From CAZJNX01 sp964547415 (GTDB lineage: Bacteria; Pseudomonadota; Alphaproteobacteria; Rhizobiales; Amorphaceae): DNA of 23,585 nt. The notes beneath the pieces are model-generated. The model was not told where the DNA came from, did no database searches, and saw only the letters and a program-made list of their open reading frames with translations. Location of the stretch: the NCBI GenBank assembly GCA_964547415.1, contig CAZJNX010000059.1, positions 1 to 23,585 on the forward strand, in the 5' to 3' direction. The position numbers were made by a program, and so were the translations under genes. Below, in pieces: positions 7,975 to 15,543 of this stretch (positions within the stretch are counted from its first letter, which is position 1; each line of letters opens with the position of its first letter).

Positions 7975-9408
7975 TCAGGCGGAGGCGCCGCGGGCGCCGA
8001 CGAAGGCGAGGCGCAGGAAGTTGGTGGCGCCCGGGGTCCCGAAGGGAACGCCCGCGATCGCCACCAGGCGGTCGCCCGGGCGGGCGATTCCGGCGGCCGT
8101 CACCACCGCGCAGGCCCGGTCCACCATGTCCCGCTCGTCCTCGGCGTCGGGGCTGACGACGGCGTGGATGCCCCAGGCGAGCTGCAGGCGGCGGGCGATC
8201 CGCGCGTTCGGGCTCATGGCGACGAGCGGGGCGAACGGCCGCTCCCGGGCAACGCGCAGCGCCGTCGCGCCCGACGTGGTGTAGCACACGATGGCCGCCA
8301 CCTTCAGCGTCTCGGCGATCTGCCGGGCCGCAGCGGCGATGGCGTCGGCGCCCGTGGGCTCCGGCTCGCCCCGCTGGGCGATCAGGATGCCGGCGTAGTT
8401 GGGGTCCCGCTCCACCGCGACGGCGATGCTGTTCATGGTGGCGACCGCCTCCTCCGGGAAGGCACCCGTCGCCGATTCGGCCGACAGCATCACCGCGTCC
8501 GCCCCCTCGAAGACGGCGGTCGCGACGTCCGACACCTCCGCCCGTGTCGGCACCGGCGCGGCGGTCATCGATTCGAGCATCTGCGTGGCGATGATGACGG
8601 GCTTGCCCGCCCGGCGCGCGGCCCGCGTGATCCGCTTCTGCAGGCCCGGCACCTCCTCGAGGGGCATCTCCACCCCGAGGTCGCCCCGCGCCACCATCAG
8701 CGCGTCGGACAACTCGATGATCTCGGCGAGGCGGTTGATCGCCTGGGGCTTCTCGATCTTGGACAGGACGGCGGCGCGGCCGCGGGCGATCTTGCGCACC
8801 TCGGCGATGTCGTCCGGCCGCTGGATGAAGGACAGGGCGATGAAGTCGACGCCCACGTTGAGGGCGGCCTCGAGGTCCCGCCGGTCCTTCGCGGTGAGGG
8901 CGGGCAGGGGCACCTCGCCGTCGGGCAGGCTCACCCCCTTGCGGTCCGACAGGAGCCCGCCGACGACGACGGTCGCCTGCGCCCGCTCCTCGCCCGCTTC
9001 GCGGATGCGCAGGACCAGCTTGCCGTCGTCGAGAAGAAGGCGGTGGCCCGGCTTCAGCGCGGAGAACAGCTCCGGGTGGGGGAGGTTGACCCGGTTGCAA
9101 TCGCCTGGCGCGGGGTCGGAATCGAGGGTGAAGCCGGCGCCTTCCACGAGGCGGGCGTGGCCGCCGACGAATGTGCCGACCCGAAGCTTCGGTCCCTGGA
9201 GGTCGACGAGGACGGCCACCGGACGGCCCGTCTCGGCCTCGACCGATCGGATGTCGGCCGCCATGCCCGCGAGGGCGGCATGGCTCGTATGGCTCATGTT
9301 AATGCGGAAGACGTCGACGCCGGCGGCGTGGAGCGCCTTGATTTTTCCGGGGGTGGAGGAGGCCGGTCCGAGCGTTGCGACGATCTTGACGCAACGCGCC
9401 CGGTTCAT
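7975..9408 (-). CDS. pyk: Pyruvate kinase
   Basis: A 477-residue pyruvate kinase that makes pyruvate and ATP from phosphoenolpyruvate and ADP, the last step of glycolysis. Clear signatures are the N-terminal KIVATLGPAS, RINMSH (35-40), DLQGPKLRVG, the active-site SKIEK with K217 and E219, the metal-binding ARGDLG (D243), IIATQMLESM (272-281) and SAESATGAFP (309-318). Length is normal for the bacterial enzyme. Its ATG overlaps the stop of the upstream DUF1036 gene by 4 nt (ATGA), so translation is probably coupled, and the ribosome site in front of it is weak. Transcription should come from upstream of the DUF1036 gene. Confidence 0.97.
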   Translation of the reverse strand: MNRARCVKIVATLGPASSTPGKIKALHAAGVDVFRINMSHTSHAALAGMAADIRSVEAETGRPVAVLVDLQGPKLRVGTFVGGHARLVEGAGFTLDSDPAPGDCNRVNLPHPELFSALKPGHRLLLDDGKLVLRIREAGEERAQATVVVGGLLSDRKGVSLPDGEVPLPALTAKDRRDLEAALNVGVDFIALSFIQRPDDIAEVRKIARGRAAVLSKIEKPQAINRLAEIIELSDALMVARGDLGVEMPLEEVPGLQKRITRAARRAGKPVIIATQMLESMTAAPVPTRAEVSDVATAVFEGADAVMLSAESATGAFPEEAVATMNSIAVAVERDPNYAGILIAQRGEPEPTGADAIAAAARQIAETLKVAAIVCYTTSGATALRVARERPFAPLVAMSPNARIARRLQLAWGIHAVVSPDAEDERDMVDRACAVVTAAGIARPGDRLVAIAGVPFGTPGATNFLRLAFVGARGASA

Positions 9409-9857
9409 CGCCCGCCGATGCCGGTCTTGGAACGCTCGGTCAGATGGACCGTCCAGGAGGCCTGGTCACCCGTGTCGATCTCGACGAAGCCCGTCCGCTC
9501 GAAGCCGCGGGCGAGGCAATCCTGGGTGCCCTTGATGGTGAACTCTTTCTCCTGGGTGCACATGTAGGCTGTCCCCGCCCACTCGCCGCCCTGCTGATAG
9601 TCGAGGCCGTACACATAGTAGTAGCGGGACGGAAGCGGACCCTCGACGATCACCTCGCACGTCTCGGCGTCGATGTTCCACCACCCCTCGCTCACCCACT
9701 CGTCCACCCCCTTGTAGCCGATGGCGATGCCCGCCTGGGTGGCGGTCTTGTTGCACAACCTCAAGTCTGCGTGGGCAGGGCCGGCGATGGCGAGAAGGGG
9801 GAGGAGGAAGGTGCTGACGGCGAGGAGTCCTGGAAGGCGGGAAAGGCGGGATTTCAT
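9405..9857 (-). CDS. DUF1036 exported protein
   Basis: A 150-residue protein of the DUF1036 family. Residues 1-27 form a clear signal peptide (KSRLSR, then a hydrophobic core, ending AGPAHA), so the mature part is periplasmic or membrane-associated. The mature part begins DLRLCNKT, contains GYKGVDEWVSEGWW and YYYVYGLDYQQGGEW, and keeps cysteines in LCNK, TCEV, YMCT and DCLA that could form disulfides. Function of the family is unknown. The ATG at 9857 was chosen because it puts the signal peptide at the very start; an in-frame ATG 27 nt upstream (9884) is possible. The stop overlaps the pyruvate kinase start. As I remember it, DUF1036 genes often sit next to pyk in Hyphomicrobiales. Confidence 0.88.
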   Translation of the reverse strand: MKSRLSRLPGLLAVSTFLLPLLAIAGPAHADLRLCNKTATQAGIAIGYKGVDEWVSEGWWNIDAETCEVIVEGPLPSRYYYVYGLDYQQGGEWAGTAYMCTQEKEFTIKGTQDCLARGFERTGFVEIDTGDQASWTVHLTERSKTGIGGR

Positions 9858-10280
9858 GGTACGGCCAGACGTCCTGTTTCCCATATGTCGTTTTGCAGGC
9901 GGATGGCTCAGCCGACGCGGCTTCATGGCGGGTTCCCGCATCCTTGTCAACGTCGTGCCGATAGTGCCGCCCTGCCACTAGGCACGCCAAGCTTTTCCGC
10001 AGCTTGCGCCCCGCGTTTCACGTCGCGATTCACTGACTGTGGCGCCAACAACACGCCCGGCCCGGGCGGCGAACCCCCGCGGGCTAGCCGCCCGACGACG
10101 GCTTCGGCAACGTGCCCACGGACATAGCTGGAATGTCTGAACACCTTCCTAAGACGACTGGTCGAATCGGCGCGATCGCCGACGCGCGCTCGCGCGCGGG
10201 GGTCGACAGGCGCGGGCGAGCCATCAGATGGAAGGCGTGACGGCGGCGGACCGCGCCCCGTCCGTTCGAGGAGGACCTTG
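9858..10280. other. 423-bp divergent intergenic region
   Basis: This region lies between the divergent DUF1036-pyk and DUF1244-gapR transcripts, so it should hold both promoters. A perfect TTGACA for the minus-strand unit is at 9945-9950. It also contains a GCGCGCTCGCGCGCG-like self-complementary stretch near 10185-10200. No tRNA fold or convincing small gene was seen on either strand. Confidence 0.6.
9922..9950 (-). promoter_or_regulatory. Candidate promoter for DUF1036-pyk
   Basis: On the minus strand a perfect TTGACA (bases 9950-9945) is followed after 17 nt by CATGAA (9927-9922), only 3 of 6 to the -10 consensus. The -35 match and spacing are good, the -10 is poor. It would leave a leader of about 60 nt before the DUF1036 start. 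Confidence 0.3.
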
Positions 10281-10610
10281 ATGACGACCAGCGGCCACGA
10301 ACCCGATTCCCCGAGCGGGGCCACCGACGAGGCGCTGGAGGCGGCCGCCTTTCGCCGCCTCCTCGGCCACCTGCGCGACAACCCGGACGTGCAGAACATC
10401 GACCTCATGAATCTCGCCGGCTTCTGCCGCAACTGCCTCGCCAACTGGTACGCGGAGGCGGCCGCCGAGGCGGGCGTTCCCATCGACCGGGAGGCGGCGC
10501 GCGAGCGCATCTACGGCATGCCCTACGCCGAGTGGAAGGCGCGTCACCAGAAGGAGGCGAGCGCGGAGCAGACGGCCGCCTTCGCCGCCCGCGGGAAGGG
10601 GCACGGCTGA
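10281..10610 (+). CDS. DUF1244 domain protein
   Basis: A 109-residue small cytoplasmic protein of the DUF1244 family, whose function is unknown. The family core is present: AAFRRLLGHLRDN, then DVQNIDLMNLAGFCRNCLANWY at about 36-57 with the invariant C-x-x-C pair, and a closing YGMPYAEWKARHQ. The CRNC pair could bind metal or be redox active, which is inference. The ATG at 10281 is preferred over the TTG one codon earlier because GAGGAGG at 10269-10275 is well spaced from it. The gene is followed by gapR on the same strand after a 152-bp spacer with a phased repeat. Confidence 0.92.
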   Translation: MTTSGHEPDSPSGATDEALEAAAFRRLLGHLRDNPDVQNIDLMNLAGFCRNCLANWYAEAAAEAGVPIDREAARERIYGMPYAEWKARHQKEASAEQTAAFAARGKGHG

Positions 10611-10638
10611 CGACTCCCGTCGGCGGAAACGACTTGTT

Positions 10639-10690
10639 GGTGGATTGCTGGTTGGTTCCGGTGGATACCGTGGTGGCTTCGGTGGACGGC
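10639..10690 (+). repeat. Quasi-tandem GGTGG repeat with about 10.5-bp period
   Basis: Five degenerate units begin at about 10639, 10650, 10660, 10670 and 10681 (GGTGGATTGCT, GGTTGGTTCC, GGTGGATACC, GTGGTGGCTTC, GGTGGACGGC). The spacing is close to one DNA helical turn, so all GG tracts face the same side. The plus strand is G/T-rich with many GG pairs, unlike the flanking C/G-balanced sequence. It lies 73-124 nt before the gapR start, in the likely promoter region. Confidence 0.6.
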
Positions 10691-10762
10691 TCGCCTTCCC
10701 CGCGTTGACGGCGCCCGCCCGCCCGGATCACCTCGGTGGCCACGGAACCCGAGGAGACTGCC

Positions 10763-11041
10763 ATGACCAATCCCGGAGGCGTCGCCGCCGACCAGCTGCG
10801 TCAGATCATCGAGCGGATCGAGAAGCTCGAGGAGGAGAAGCAGGCGATCGCGGACGACATCAAGGACGTCTACGCCGAGGCCAAGGCCAACGGCTACGAC
10901 ACCAAGACGCTTCGCCAGGTGGTCCGCCTGCGCAAGCAGGAGGCCCACGAGCGGGAGGAGCAGGAGCAGCTCCTCGACCTTTACCTCCATGCCCTCGGCA
11001 TGCGCGCACCCGTCGAGGACGACCGGGCCGAGGCGGCCTGA
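10763..11041 (+). CDS. gapR: GapR family nucleoid-associated protein (DUF2312)
   Basis: A 92-residue protein of the DUF2312/UPF0335 family, known from Caulobacter as GapR, a coiled-coil nucleoid protein that clamps around overtwisted, AT-rich DNA ahead of moving polymerases and helps topoisomerases. The match is strong: QLRQIIERIEKLEEEKQAIADDI (about 11-33) is the long N-terminal coiled coil, followed by KDVYAEAKANGYDTKTLRQVVRLRKQ, the most conserved part. A short Asp/Glu tail ends the protein. The ATG at 10763 has GAGGAG at 10751-10756. An in-frame ATG nine codons earlier lacks a ribosome site. It follows the DUF1244 gene and converges on the moeB-like gene only 31 bp away. Confidence 0.95.
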   Translation: MTNPGGVAADQLRQIIERIEKLEEEKQAIADDIKDVYAEAKANGYDTKTLRQVVRLRKQEAHEREEQEQLLDLYLHALGMRAPVEDDRAEAA

Positions 11042-11072
11042 GCCCGGCCGCCCGCGGGCCCCGAGCCGCCGG

Positions 11073-11846
11073 TCAGTCGGCCCTGGGCGCGCGGGCGTAG
11101 GCGATGGTCTCGAAGCGCATGTCGAGGCCGTCGACGAGGAGGAGGCGCCCCAGCAGCGGCGTCCCGATGCCGAGAATCACCTTCAGCACCTCCAGCGCCT
11201 GGAGCGTGCCGAGGACGCCCGCGAGCGCGCCGAGGATCCCCGCCTCGGCGCAGGCCGGGACCGTGCCCGGCGGCGGCGGGCTCGGAAAGAGGCAGCGGAA
11301 GGTCGGGTTCGGCCGTCCGTCCGGCCCCGCCGCGAAGGGGGCGAGCGTCGTGAGGGAGCCGTCGAAGCGGCCGAGGGCGGCCGTCACCAGCGGCCGCCGC
11401 GCCGCCTCGCAGGCGTCCGCGACCGCATAGCGGGTGTCGAAGTTGTCCGAGCCGTCGGCGACGACGTCGTGGTCGGCGGCAAGGCGCGCGGCCGTTTCCG
11501 CGTCTACCCGCGCGGCCAGCGGAACGACCGCGACGTGCGGGTTGAGCCGGCCCGCGGCGTCGGCGGCGCTGTCTGCCTTGGGGCGGCCGACGTCCGCCGT
11601 GCCGTGGATCACCTGCCGCTGCAGGTTGGACAGCTCGACCACGTCGTCGTCCGCCACCGTGATCCGGCCGACCCCCGCCGCGGCGAGGTACTGGACGAGG
11701 GGCGCGCCGAGGCCCCCCGCCCCGACCACGAGCACCCGCGCCGCCTTCAGCCGCCGCTGGCCCGGCCCGCCCACCTCGGGAAGGACGATGTGGCGGGCGT
11801 AGCGGGCGATCTCGTCCGGCGAGAGCGGCGGCGCCTCGCCGGTCAT
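11073..11846 (-). CDS. moeB: MoeB/ThiF/HesA-family adenylyltransferase
   Basis: A 257-residue E1-like enzyme that adenylates the C-terminus of a small ubiquitin-like sulfur carrier (MoaD for molybdopterin, or ThiS for thiamine). The nucleotide-binding loop GAGGLG is at 42-47, followed by ADDDVVELSNLQRQVIH and the GSDNFDTRY motif. The FRCLFP cysteine and the PACAEAGILG cysteine, the latter at the catalytic position of MoeB, are present. The other zinc cysteines of E. coli MoeB are missing: the first of the CxxC pair is Thr, and there is no C-terminal CPxC, so the zinc site seems absent, as I recall for a broad bacterial subgroup. The start overlaps the esterase stop by 4 nt (ATGA). The moeB symbol is a best guess, and ThiF function is not excluded. 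Confidence 0.85.
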   Translation of the reverse strand: MTGEAPPLSPDEIARYARHIVLPEVGGPGQRRLKAARVLVVGAGGLGAPLVQYLAAAGVGRITVADDDVVELSNLQRQVIHGTADVGRPKADSAADAAGRLNPHVAVVPLAARVDAETAARLAADHDVVADGSDNFDTRYAVADACEAARRPLVTAALGRFDGSLTTLAPFAAGPDGRPNPTFRCLFPSPPPPGTVPACAEAGILGALAGVLGTLQALEVLKVILGIGTPLLGRLLLVDGLDMRFETIAYARAPRAD

Positions 11847-12808
11847 GGGGCCGCCGCCTCCTCCTCCATGACGGCGCCGAGAAAGCTTTCCATGCGGGAG
11901 AGGCTTTCGCGGGCGAGGGGGAAGTCGAACGCCTCGAACACGTGGCAGCCGCCCACGTGGAGGGCGAGCTCCGTCCCGTTGCCCGCCGCCGCCCAGCGTG
12001 CGGCCATGAACAGGCTGTCGTCGATCAGCGGGTCGCGCGTGCCCACGCTGAAGAGGGCGGGGGGCAGGCCCGACAGGTCGGCGAAGATCGGCGAGACGTC
12101 CGGGTCGAGCGGGTCGTGGCCGTGCAACAGGTAGTGGCGCACGAACATCTCGATGTCCCGCGTCGTCAGGATCAGCCGCTGGGTGCCGAAATTGCGCGCG
12201 CTCGGCGTCAGCGTCAGGTCGTAGCAGCCCGCGTTGAGGACGGCGGCGCGGAAGCGGCAGTCCCCGTGCAGGTGCCGGAGGCGCAGGAGCGTCACCACCG
12301 CGAGGGTCGCCCCCGCCGAGTCCCCGCCGATGGCGCACCAGGGCGTGTCCTCCCGCGCCATGCGGTCGAGGAACCACAGCGCCGCCGCCTCGCAGTCGTC
12401 GGGTCCGGCGGGGTAGGGGTATTCCGGCGCGAGACGGTAGGCGACCGAGGCGACGAGGAGCCCCGTCGCGTCGGCGAGGCGGGTGAGGCGCCCGTCCTGC
12501 TGGTCCGCCCCGCCGAGGGTCCACCCGCCGCCGTGGATGTAGAGGTAGCCGCCGCGCACCGGCCCGTCGGGCGGAATGAGGCGCACGTCGATGTCGCCGC
12601 GGGGGCCGGTGATCGTCTCGGTCGCGGCCGCGGGGTTGGGCGGATCGAGGGGAAGAAGGCCGCCGCCGGCCGCGCGCGCCTTGCGCACCTCGTGGATGGG
12701 CTGGGACCACTGATCGGCGAGGCCGGCGGCCCGCGCCAGGATGTCCTCGTTGAGCCGGGCGGTCTCCGCCGCGGGCTTGTCGGTCAGGCGGGCCGGATCG
12801 ATGAGCAT
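11843..12808 (-). CDS. Alpha/beta hydrolase, hormone-sensitive-lipase (HSL) family
   Basis: A 321-residue cytoplasmic esterase or amidase of the HSL family, hydrolysing small esters. The oxyanion motif HGGGW is at 92-96, the nucleophile S164 in GGDSAG, the acid D259 in GTRDPLIDD and the base H289 in GGCHVFEAF, so the catalytic triad is complete. The N-terminal cap helices typical of the family are present. The ATG at 12808 is supported by a strong GAGGAGGGA ribosome site about 5 nt before it. The stop overlaps the moeB-like start, an unusual pairing with no known pathway link. Substrate unknown. Confidence 0.93.
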   Translation of the reverse strand: MLIDPARLTDKPAAETARLNEDILARAAGLADQWSQPIHEVRKARAAGGGLLPLDPPNPAAATETITGPRGDIDVRLIPPDGPVRGGYLYIHGGGWTLGGADQQDGRLTRLADATGLLVASVAYRLAPEYPYPAGPDDCEAAALWFLDRMAREDTPWCAIGGDSAGATLAVVTLLRLRHLHGDCRFRAAVLNAGCYDLTLTPSARNFGTQRLILTTRDIEMFVRHYLLHGHDPLDPDVSPIFADLSGLPPALFSVGTRDPLIDDSLFMAARWAAAGNGTELALHVGGCHVFEAFDFPLARESLSRMESFLGAVMEEEAAAP

Positions 12809-13040
12809 GGGGTCCCTCCTCGGGTGTCTCTCGGGTTGGGGCGGCGCGCCCGCCTCCCCTATACCCGCTCCGGCGCCGGGCGTGCAAAGCCGGCCGATCC
12901 CCGGCCCGGCGGGGGTGCCGCCGTGACCGCCCTGCGGCGCGCACTGCGTTTTCGCAGCGCGCCCAGGAGCGGAAGGATCCACCCTCGAACGTGCCCGTCG
13001 GCCGGTCTCTCGCCCGGCCAGCCCCGTCCTGGAGGATCCC

Positions 13041-13487
13041 ATGCCGCCTGCGACCTTCCTCGGCCCCGTTCGCGCCGTCCTCGCCCTCGTCCTCGCCGCC
13101 CTCCTCCTCGTGCCGGCCGCCGTCCGGGCGGCGGACCTGCCGGTCGTCGTCGCCTCGCCCGGCACGCTGTACGAACTCGGCCCCTTCGAGCGGCGGGGCG
13201 TCCTGATCCTGGAGGGCGCGACCCTCGAGATCCGCGCCGACGGCTGCTGGCGGACGGACATGCTCGTCGTCAACGGCAACCCGGAGCCGCGCACCGTGTC
13301 CGTCTCCTACCGCTGGTACGGAAGCGGCGGGCGCCCGATCGCGTCCATCCCGGCGATCTCCCGCGCCGTGCTGTCGCCGGGCGTGCGCACGCCCCTGTCG
13401 GCCAACGGGTGCAGCAACCAGATCGCGCGGTCCTACCGCACCCTGGCGGCGACGAGCGTCGTTCGGCTGATGTCCGTCGGTTTCTGA
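13041..13487 (+). CDS. Small secreted protein of unknown function
   Basis: A 148-residue protein that I do not recognise. It starts with a signal peptide (about 1-30: RA, a hydrophobic core, ending AAVRA before ADLP), so the mature protein of about 118 residues is likely periplasmic. The mature part is rich in beta-prone residues (LILEGATLEIRADG, TVSVSYRWYG) and has two cysteines, C69 and C124, that could form one disulfide. The ATG at 13041 has GGAGGA at 13031-13036. It is divergent from the esterase and followed after 113 bp by holC, probably as a separate unit. Confidence 0.75.
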   Translation: MPPATFLGPVRAVLALVLAALLLVPAAVRAADLPVVVASPGTLYELGPFERRGVLILEGATLEIRADGCWRTDMLVVNGNPEPRTVSVSYRWYGSGGRPIASIPAISRAVLSPGVRTPLSANGCSNQIARSYRTLAATSVVRLMSVGF

Positions 13488-13600
13488 CCCTCGCGCGAAG
13501 GGCGGCCCGTTCGGACCGTCCGACGGCGCCCGGGCGCGAAGGCACCGCTTGCCGTCGTGCGCCGCCTCGCCTAACCGTGGCGCGGCGCGCGGAGGCTTCG

Positions 13601-14053
13601 ATGGCGACGGACGTGCTATTCTATCACCTCGAGCGGCAATCGCTGGAGGCGGTGCTGCCGCCCCTCCTCGAGAAGTGCCTGGAGCGGGGCTGGCGCGCGG
13701 TGGTGCAGGTGCGCGACGCGGAGCGCCGCGACGCCCTCGACGCCCACCTGTGGACCTTTCGGGACGATTCCTTCCTCCCCCACGGCACGCCGGTCTCGGG
13801 CCATCCTGAGCGGCAGCCCGTCCTCCTCACCACGGGAGCAGACAATCCCAACGGCGCGGTCGTGCGCTTCCTCGCCGACGGGGCGACGATCGCCGACACC
13901 GACGGCTATCTGCGGATCGTGCACCTGTTCGACGGGGCGGACGCCGAGGCGGTCGCCGCCGCGCGGGAGCGCTGGCGGGAGGCGAAGGCGGCCGGCCATG
14001 CGGTCACCTATTGGCGCCAGTCGCCTGCCGGCCGGTGGGAGAAGAAGGCCTGA
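13601..14053 (+). CDS. holC: DNA polymerase III subunit chi
   Basis: A 150-residue HolC-family protein, the clamp-loader accessory subunit that links the replicase to single-strand-binding protein. The N-terminal VLFYHLERQSLEAVLPPLLEK, the RGWRAVVQV strand, the LDAHLWTFRDDSFLPHG motif and the QPVLLTT and VRFLADG segments are all characteristic. Length is normal for alphaproteobacteria. The ATG at 13601 has GGAGG at 13591-13595. It converges with the CDF transporter gene at a distance of only 27 bp. The usual alphaproteobacterial neighbour pepA is not in the window. Confidence 0.93.
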   Translation: MATDVLFYHLERQSLEAVLPPLLEKCLERGWRAVVQVRDAERRDALDAHLWTFRDDSFLPHGTPVSGHPERQPVLLTTGADNPNGAVVRFLADGATIADTDGYLRIVHLFDGADAEAVAAARERWREAKAAGHAVTYWRQSPAGRWEKKA

Positions 14054-14080
14054 GCCGCGCGGCGCCGGCCGCCCCGCCGT

Positions 14081-15037
14081 TCAGGCGTCGGCGGTCTCGG
14101 CCGGCGGCGGTTCGGCCGGGGTCATGGCGGCGGCCGGGGCGGCGAAGCGGGCGTTCGCGGTGAACATCACGTCGATGAGGAGGGGCGCGTGGCCGGCGTG
14201 GACGGCCGCGAGAACCCGCTCGCGCAGGCCGTCCGCCTCCGCGACGGTCAGCGTGGCCCGGGCCGGGGCGAGCACCACGTGGACGAGGACGTTCGTGGTG
14301 CGCCCGGGCTTCACCGCGCGGACGTGGATCGCCGCGACGGGCAACGCGCCGAGGGCGCCGCGCACCCGCGCCTCGATGTCGGCGATGGCCGCTTTGCCCA
14401 CCGAGCGGTTGAGGAGGGCCATGAGGCCCCCGCCCAGGATCCGCACCGGCACGGCGAGGCTCGCCGTCACGACGAGGGCGACGAGCACCGGGTCCACGTA
14501 GCGGGCGAGCGCCTCGAGCCCCTGAAGCTGGAGGACGAGGGCGACCAAGAAGGCGACGAGCATCGCCCCCGAGATCGCCGTGTTCACCGTCCAGTTGGCG
14601 ATGTCGCCGGCGACGAGCGGGCTCTTCGCCCGCCGCTGCAGCCGCGCGAGGACGACAAGGGTCGCCCCGCAGGCGAGGGTGGCGAAGACGCCGTAGGCGA
14701 TGGCGTTGCCGGCGGCGAGCGGACGGCCGCCGTCCGCCACCGTCATGCCCGCGTCGATGAGGGCGACGATCGACACGCCGAGGATGAGGAGCCCCTTCAC
14801 CGCGTTCACGAGGGGCTCGAACTGGAAGTAGCCGAACGGGAAGTCCTCGTCGTCGGCCCGCTGCACCAGGCTCGCGACCTTCAGCGTCACCAGCGCGACC
14901 ACCACGAAGGACAGGTTGAACGCCCCGTCGAGCATGATGGCGCCCGACCCGATGAGGAGCGCGGCGACGCTCGCCACCACCCCGATGAGGAGGGCCACGC
15001 CCGCCGACAGGAGAAGCGCCGTGCGCTCCGCCTTCAT
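14081..15037 (-). CDS. Cation diffusion facilitator (CDF) family transporter, atypical metal site
   Basis: A 318-residue inner-membrane transporter with six predicted membrane segments (within about 8-210) and a soluble C-terminal domain (about 215-300) of the CDF type, expected to export a divalent metal in exchange for protons. FGYFQFEPLVNAVKGLLIL (68-86) corresponds to the conserved FGYxRxE segment. The transport site differs from the textbook one: TM2 has D37 and N41 where D/H and D are usual, and TM5 has D145, N148, W149 and N152 in place of HxxxD. Which metal it carries cannot be told. The ATG overlaps the stop of the upstream His-rich gene (ATGA). The tail after about 300 is Ala/Pro-rich and probably disordered. 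Confidence 0.85.
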   Translation of the reverse strand: MKAERTALLLSAGVALLIGVVASVAALLIGSGAIMLDGAFNLSFVVVALVTLKVASLVQRADDEDFPFGYFQFEPLVNAVKGLLILGVSIVALIDAGMTVADGGRPLAAGNAIAYGVFATLACGATLVVLARLQRRAKSPLVAGDIANWTVNTAISGAMLVAFLVALVLQLQGLEALARYVDPVLVALVVTASLAVPVRILGGGLMALLNRSVGKAAIADIEARVRGALGALPVAAIHVRAVKPGRTTNVLVHVVLAPARATLTVAEADGLRERVLAAVHAGHAPLLIDVMFTANARFAAPAAAMTPAEPPPAETADA

Positions 15038-15543
15038 CCCGTTCTCCGCTCGCCCGCGGGCAGGTCGAGGCGCGCGGGCCCCGAGGCGTCGGCGAGCCCG
15101 CGCGCCTCGGCGAAGGTGAGGTGCCTGAGGCCCGTCCCGTCGTGGTAGGCGAAGGCGAGGGTGCGCCGGCGGGAGACCATGCGCGCGGGCAGCGGGTCGT
15201 AGCGCCCGCCCGTCCCGCCGAGGAGCGGCGTCACGCTGCCGACGTCGGTGCGCGTGCCCGTCTCCACCCTCAGGAGGTGGAGGCGCCGGCCGGCGCCGTC
15301 GATCCCGACGAAGGGGATGCCCGCAAGGCGCAGGAAGCTCGTGGGGTCGGGGGCGGCCGAAAAGCCCTCGAGGAAGCTCTCCTCCACGAGGTCGAGGTCC
15401 CGCTCCGGCTCGCCGGCGGCCGCGCCCCGCTCTCCATCCGTCCGGTGGGGCACCTGCCACTGGGCCGCCCGGCCGGGGCGGTTGTGGCCCGTGCCCGCGG
15501 GCGGATGGCGGTGTCCGTCGTCCTCCCCGTGCATGGGCGTCAC
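15034..15543 (-). CDS. Small protein with His/Asp-rich N-terminus, unknown function
   Basis: A 169-residue protein that I do not recognise. The first 20 residues are rich in His, Asp and Glu (HGEDDGHRH, then GTGHN), a composition seen in metal-binding tails, and hydrophobic segments are absent, so it is probably cytoplasmic. The rest has a folded look, with SFLRLAGIPFVGIDGAGRRLHLLRVE at about 69-94 and TLAFAYHDGTGLRHLTFAEA further on. The GTG start at 15543 is chosen because it overlaps the ureohydrolase stop by 4 nt (GTGA); an ATG three codons later is an alternative. The stop overlaps the CDF start. Its place between a metal-dependent hydrolase and a metal transporter suggests metal handling, by inference only. 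Confidence 0.7.
   Translation of the reverse strand: MTPMHGEDDGHRHPPAGTGHNRPGRAAQWQVPHRTDGERGAAAGEPERDLDLVEESFLEGFSAAPDPTSFLRLAGIPFVGIDGAGRRLHLLRVETGTRTDVGSVTPLLGGTGGRYDPLPARMVSRRRTLAFAYHDGTGLRHLTFAEARGLADASGPARLDLPAGERRTG

Noticed and set aside
7804..9567. 587-codon open frame antisense to pyruvate kinase
   Set aside because: The minus-strand frame is an unmistakable pyruvate kinase. The opposite frame has shadow-like composition and no motif.
10150..10175. TGGTCGAATCG resembling a tRNA T-arm
   Set aside because: The T-loop lacks the invariant TTC, and no acceptor, D or anticodon arm fits around it.
11073..12944. A 623-residue fusion including the MoeB-like domain
   Set aside because: The upstream part is the esterase gene read out of frame. 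The true start at 11846 overlaps the esterase stop.
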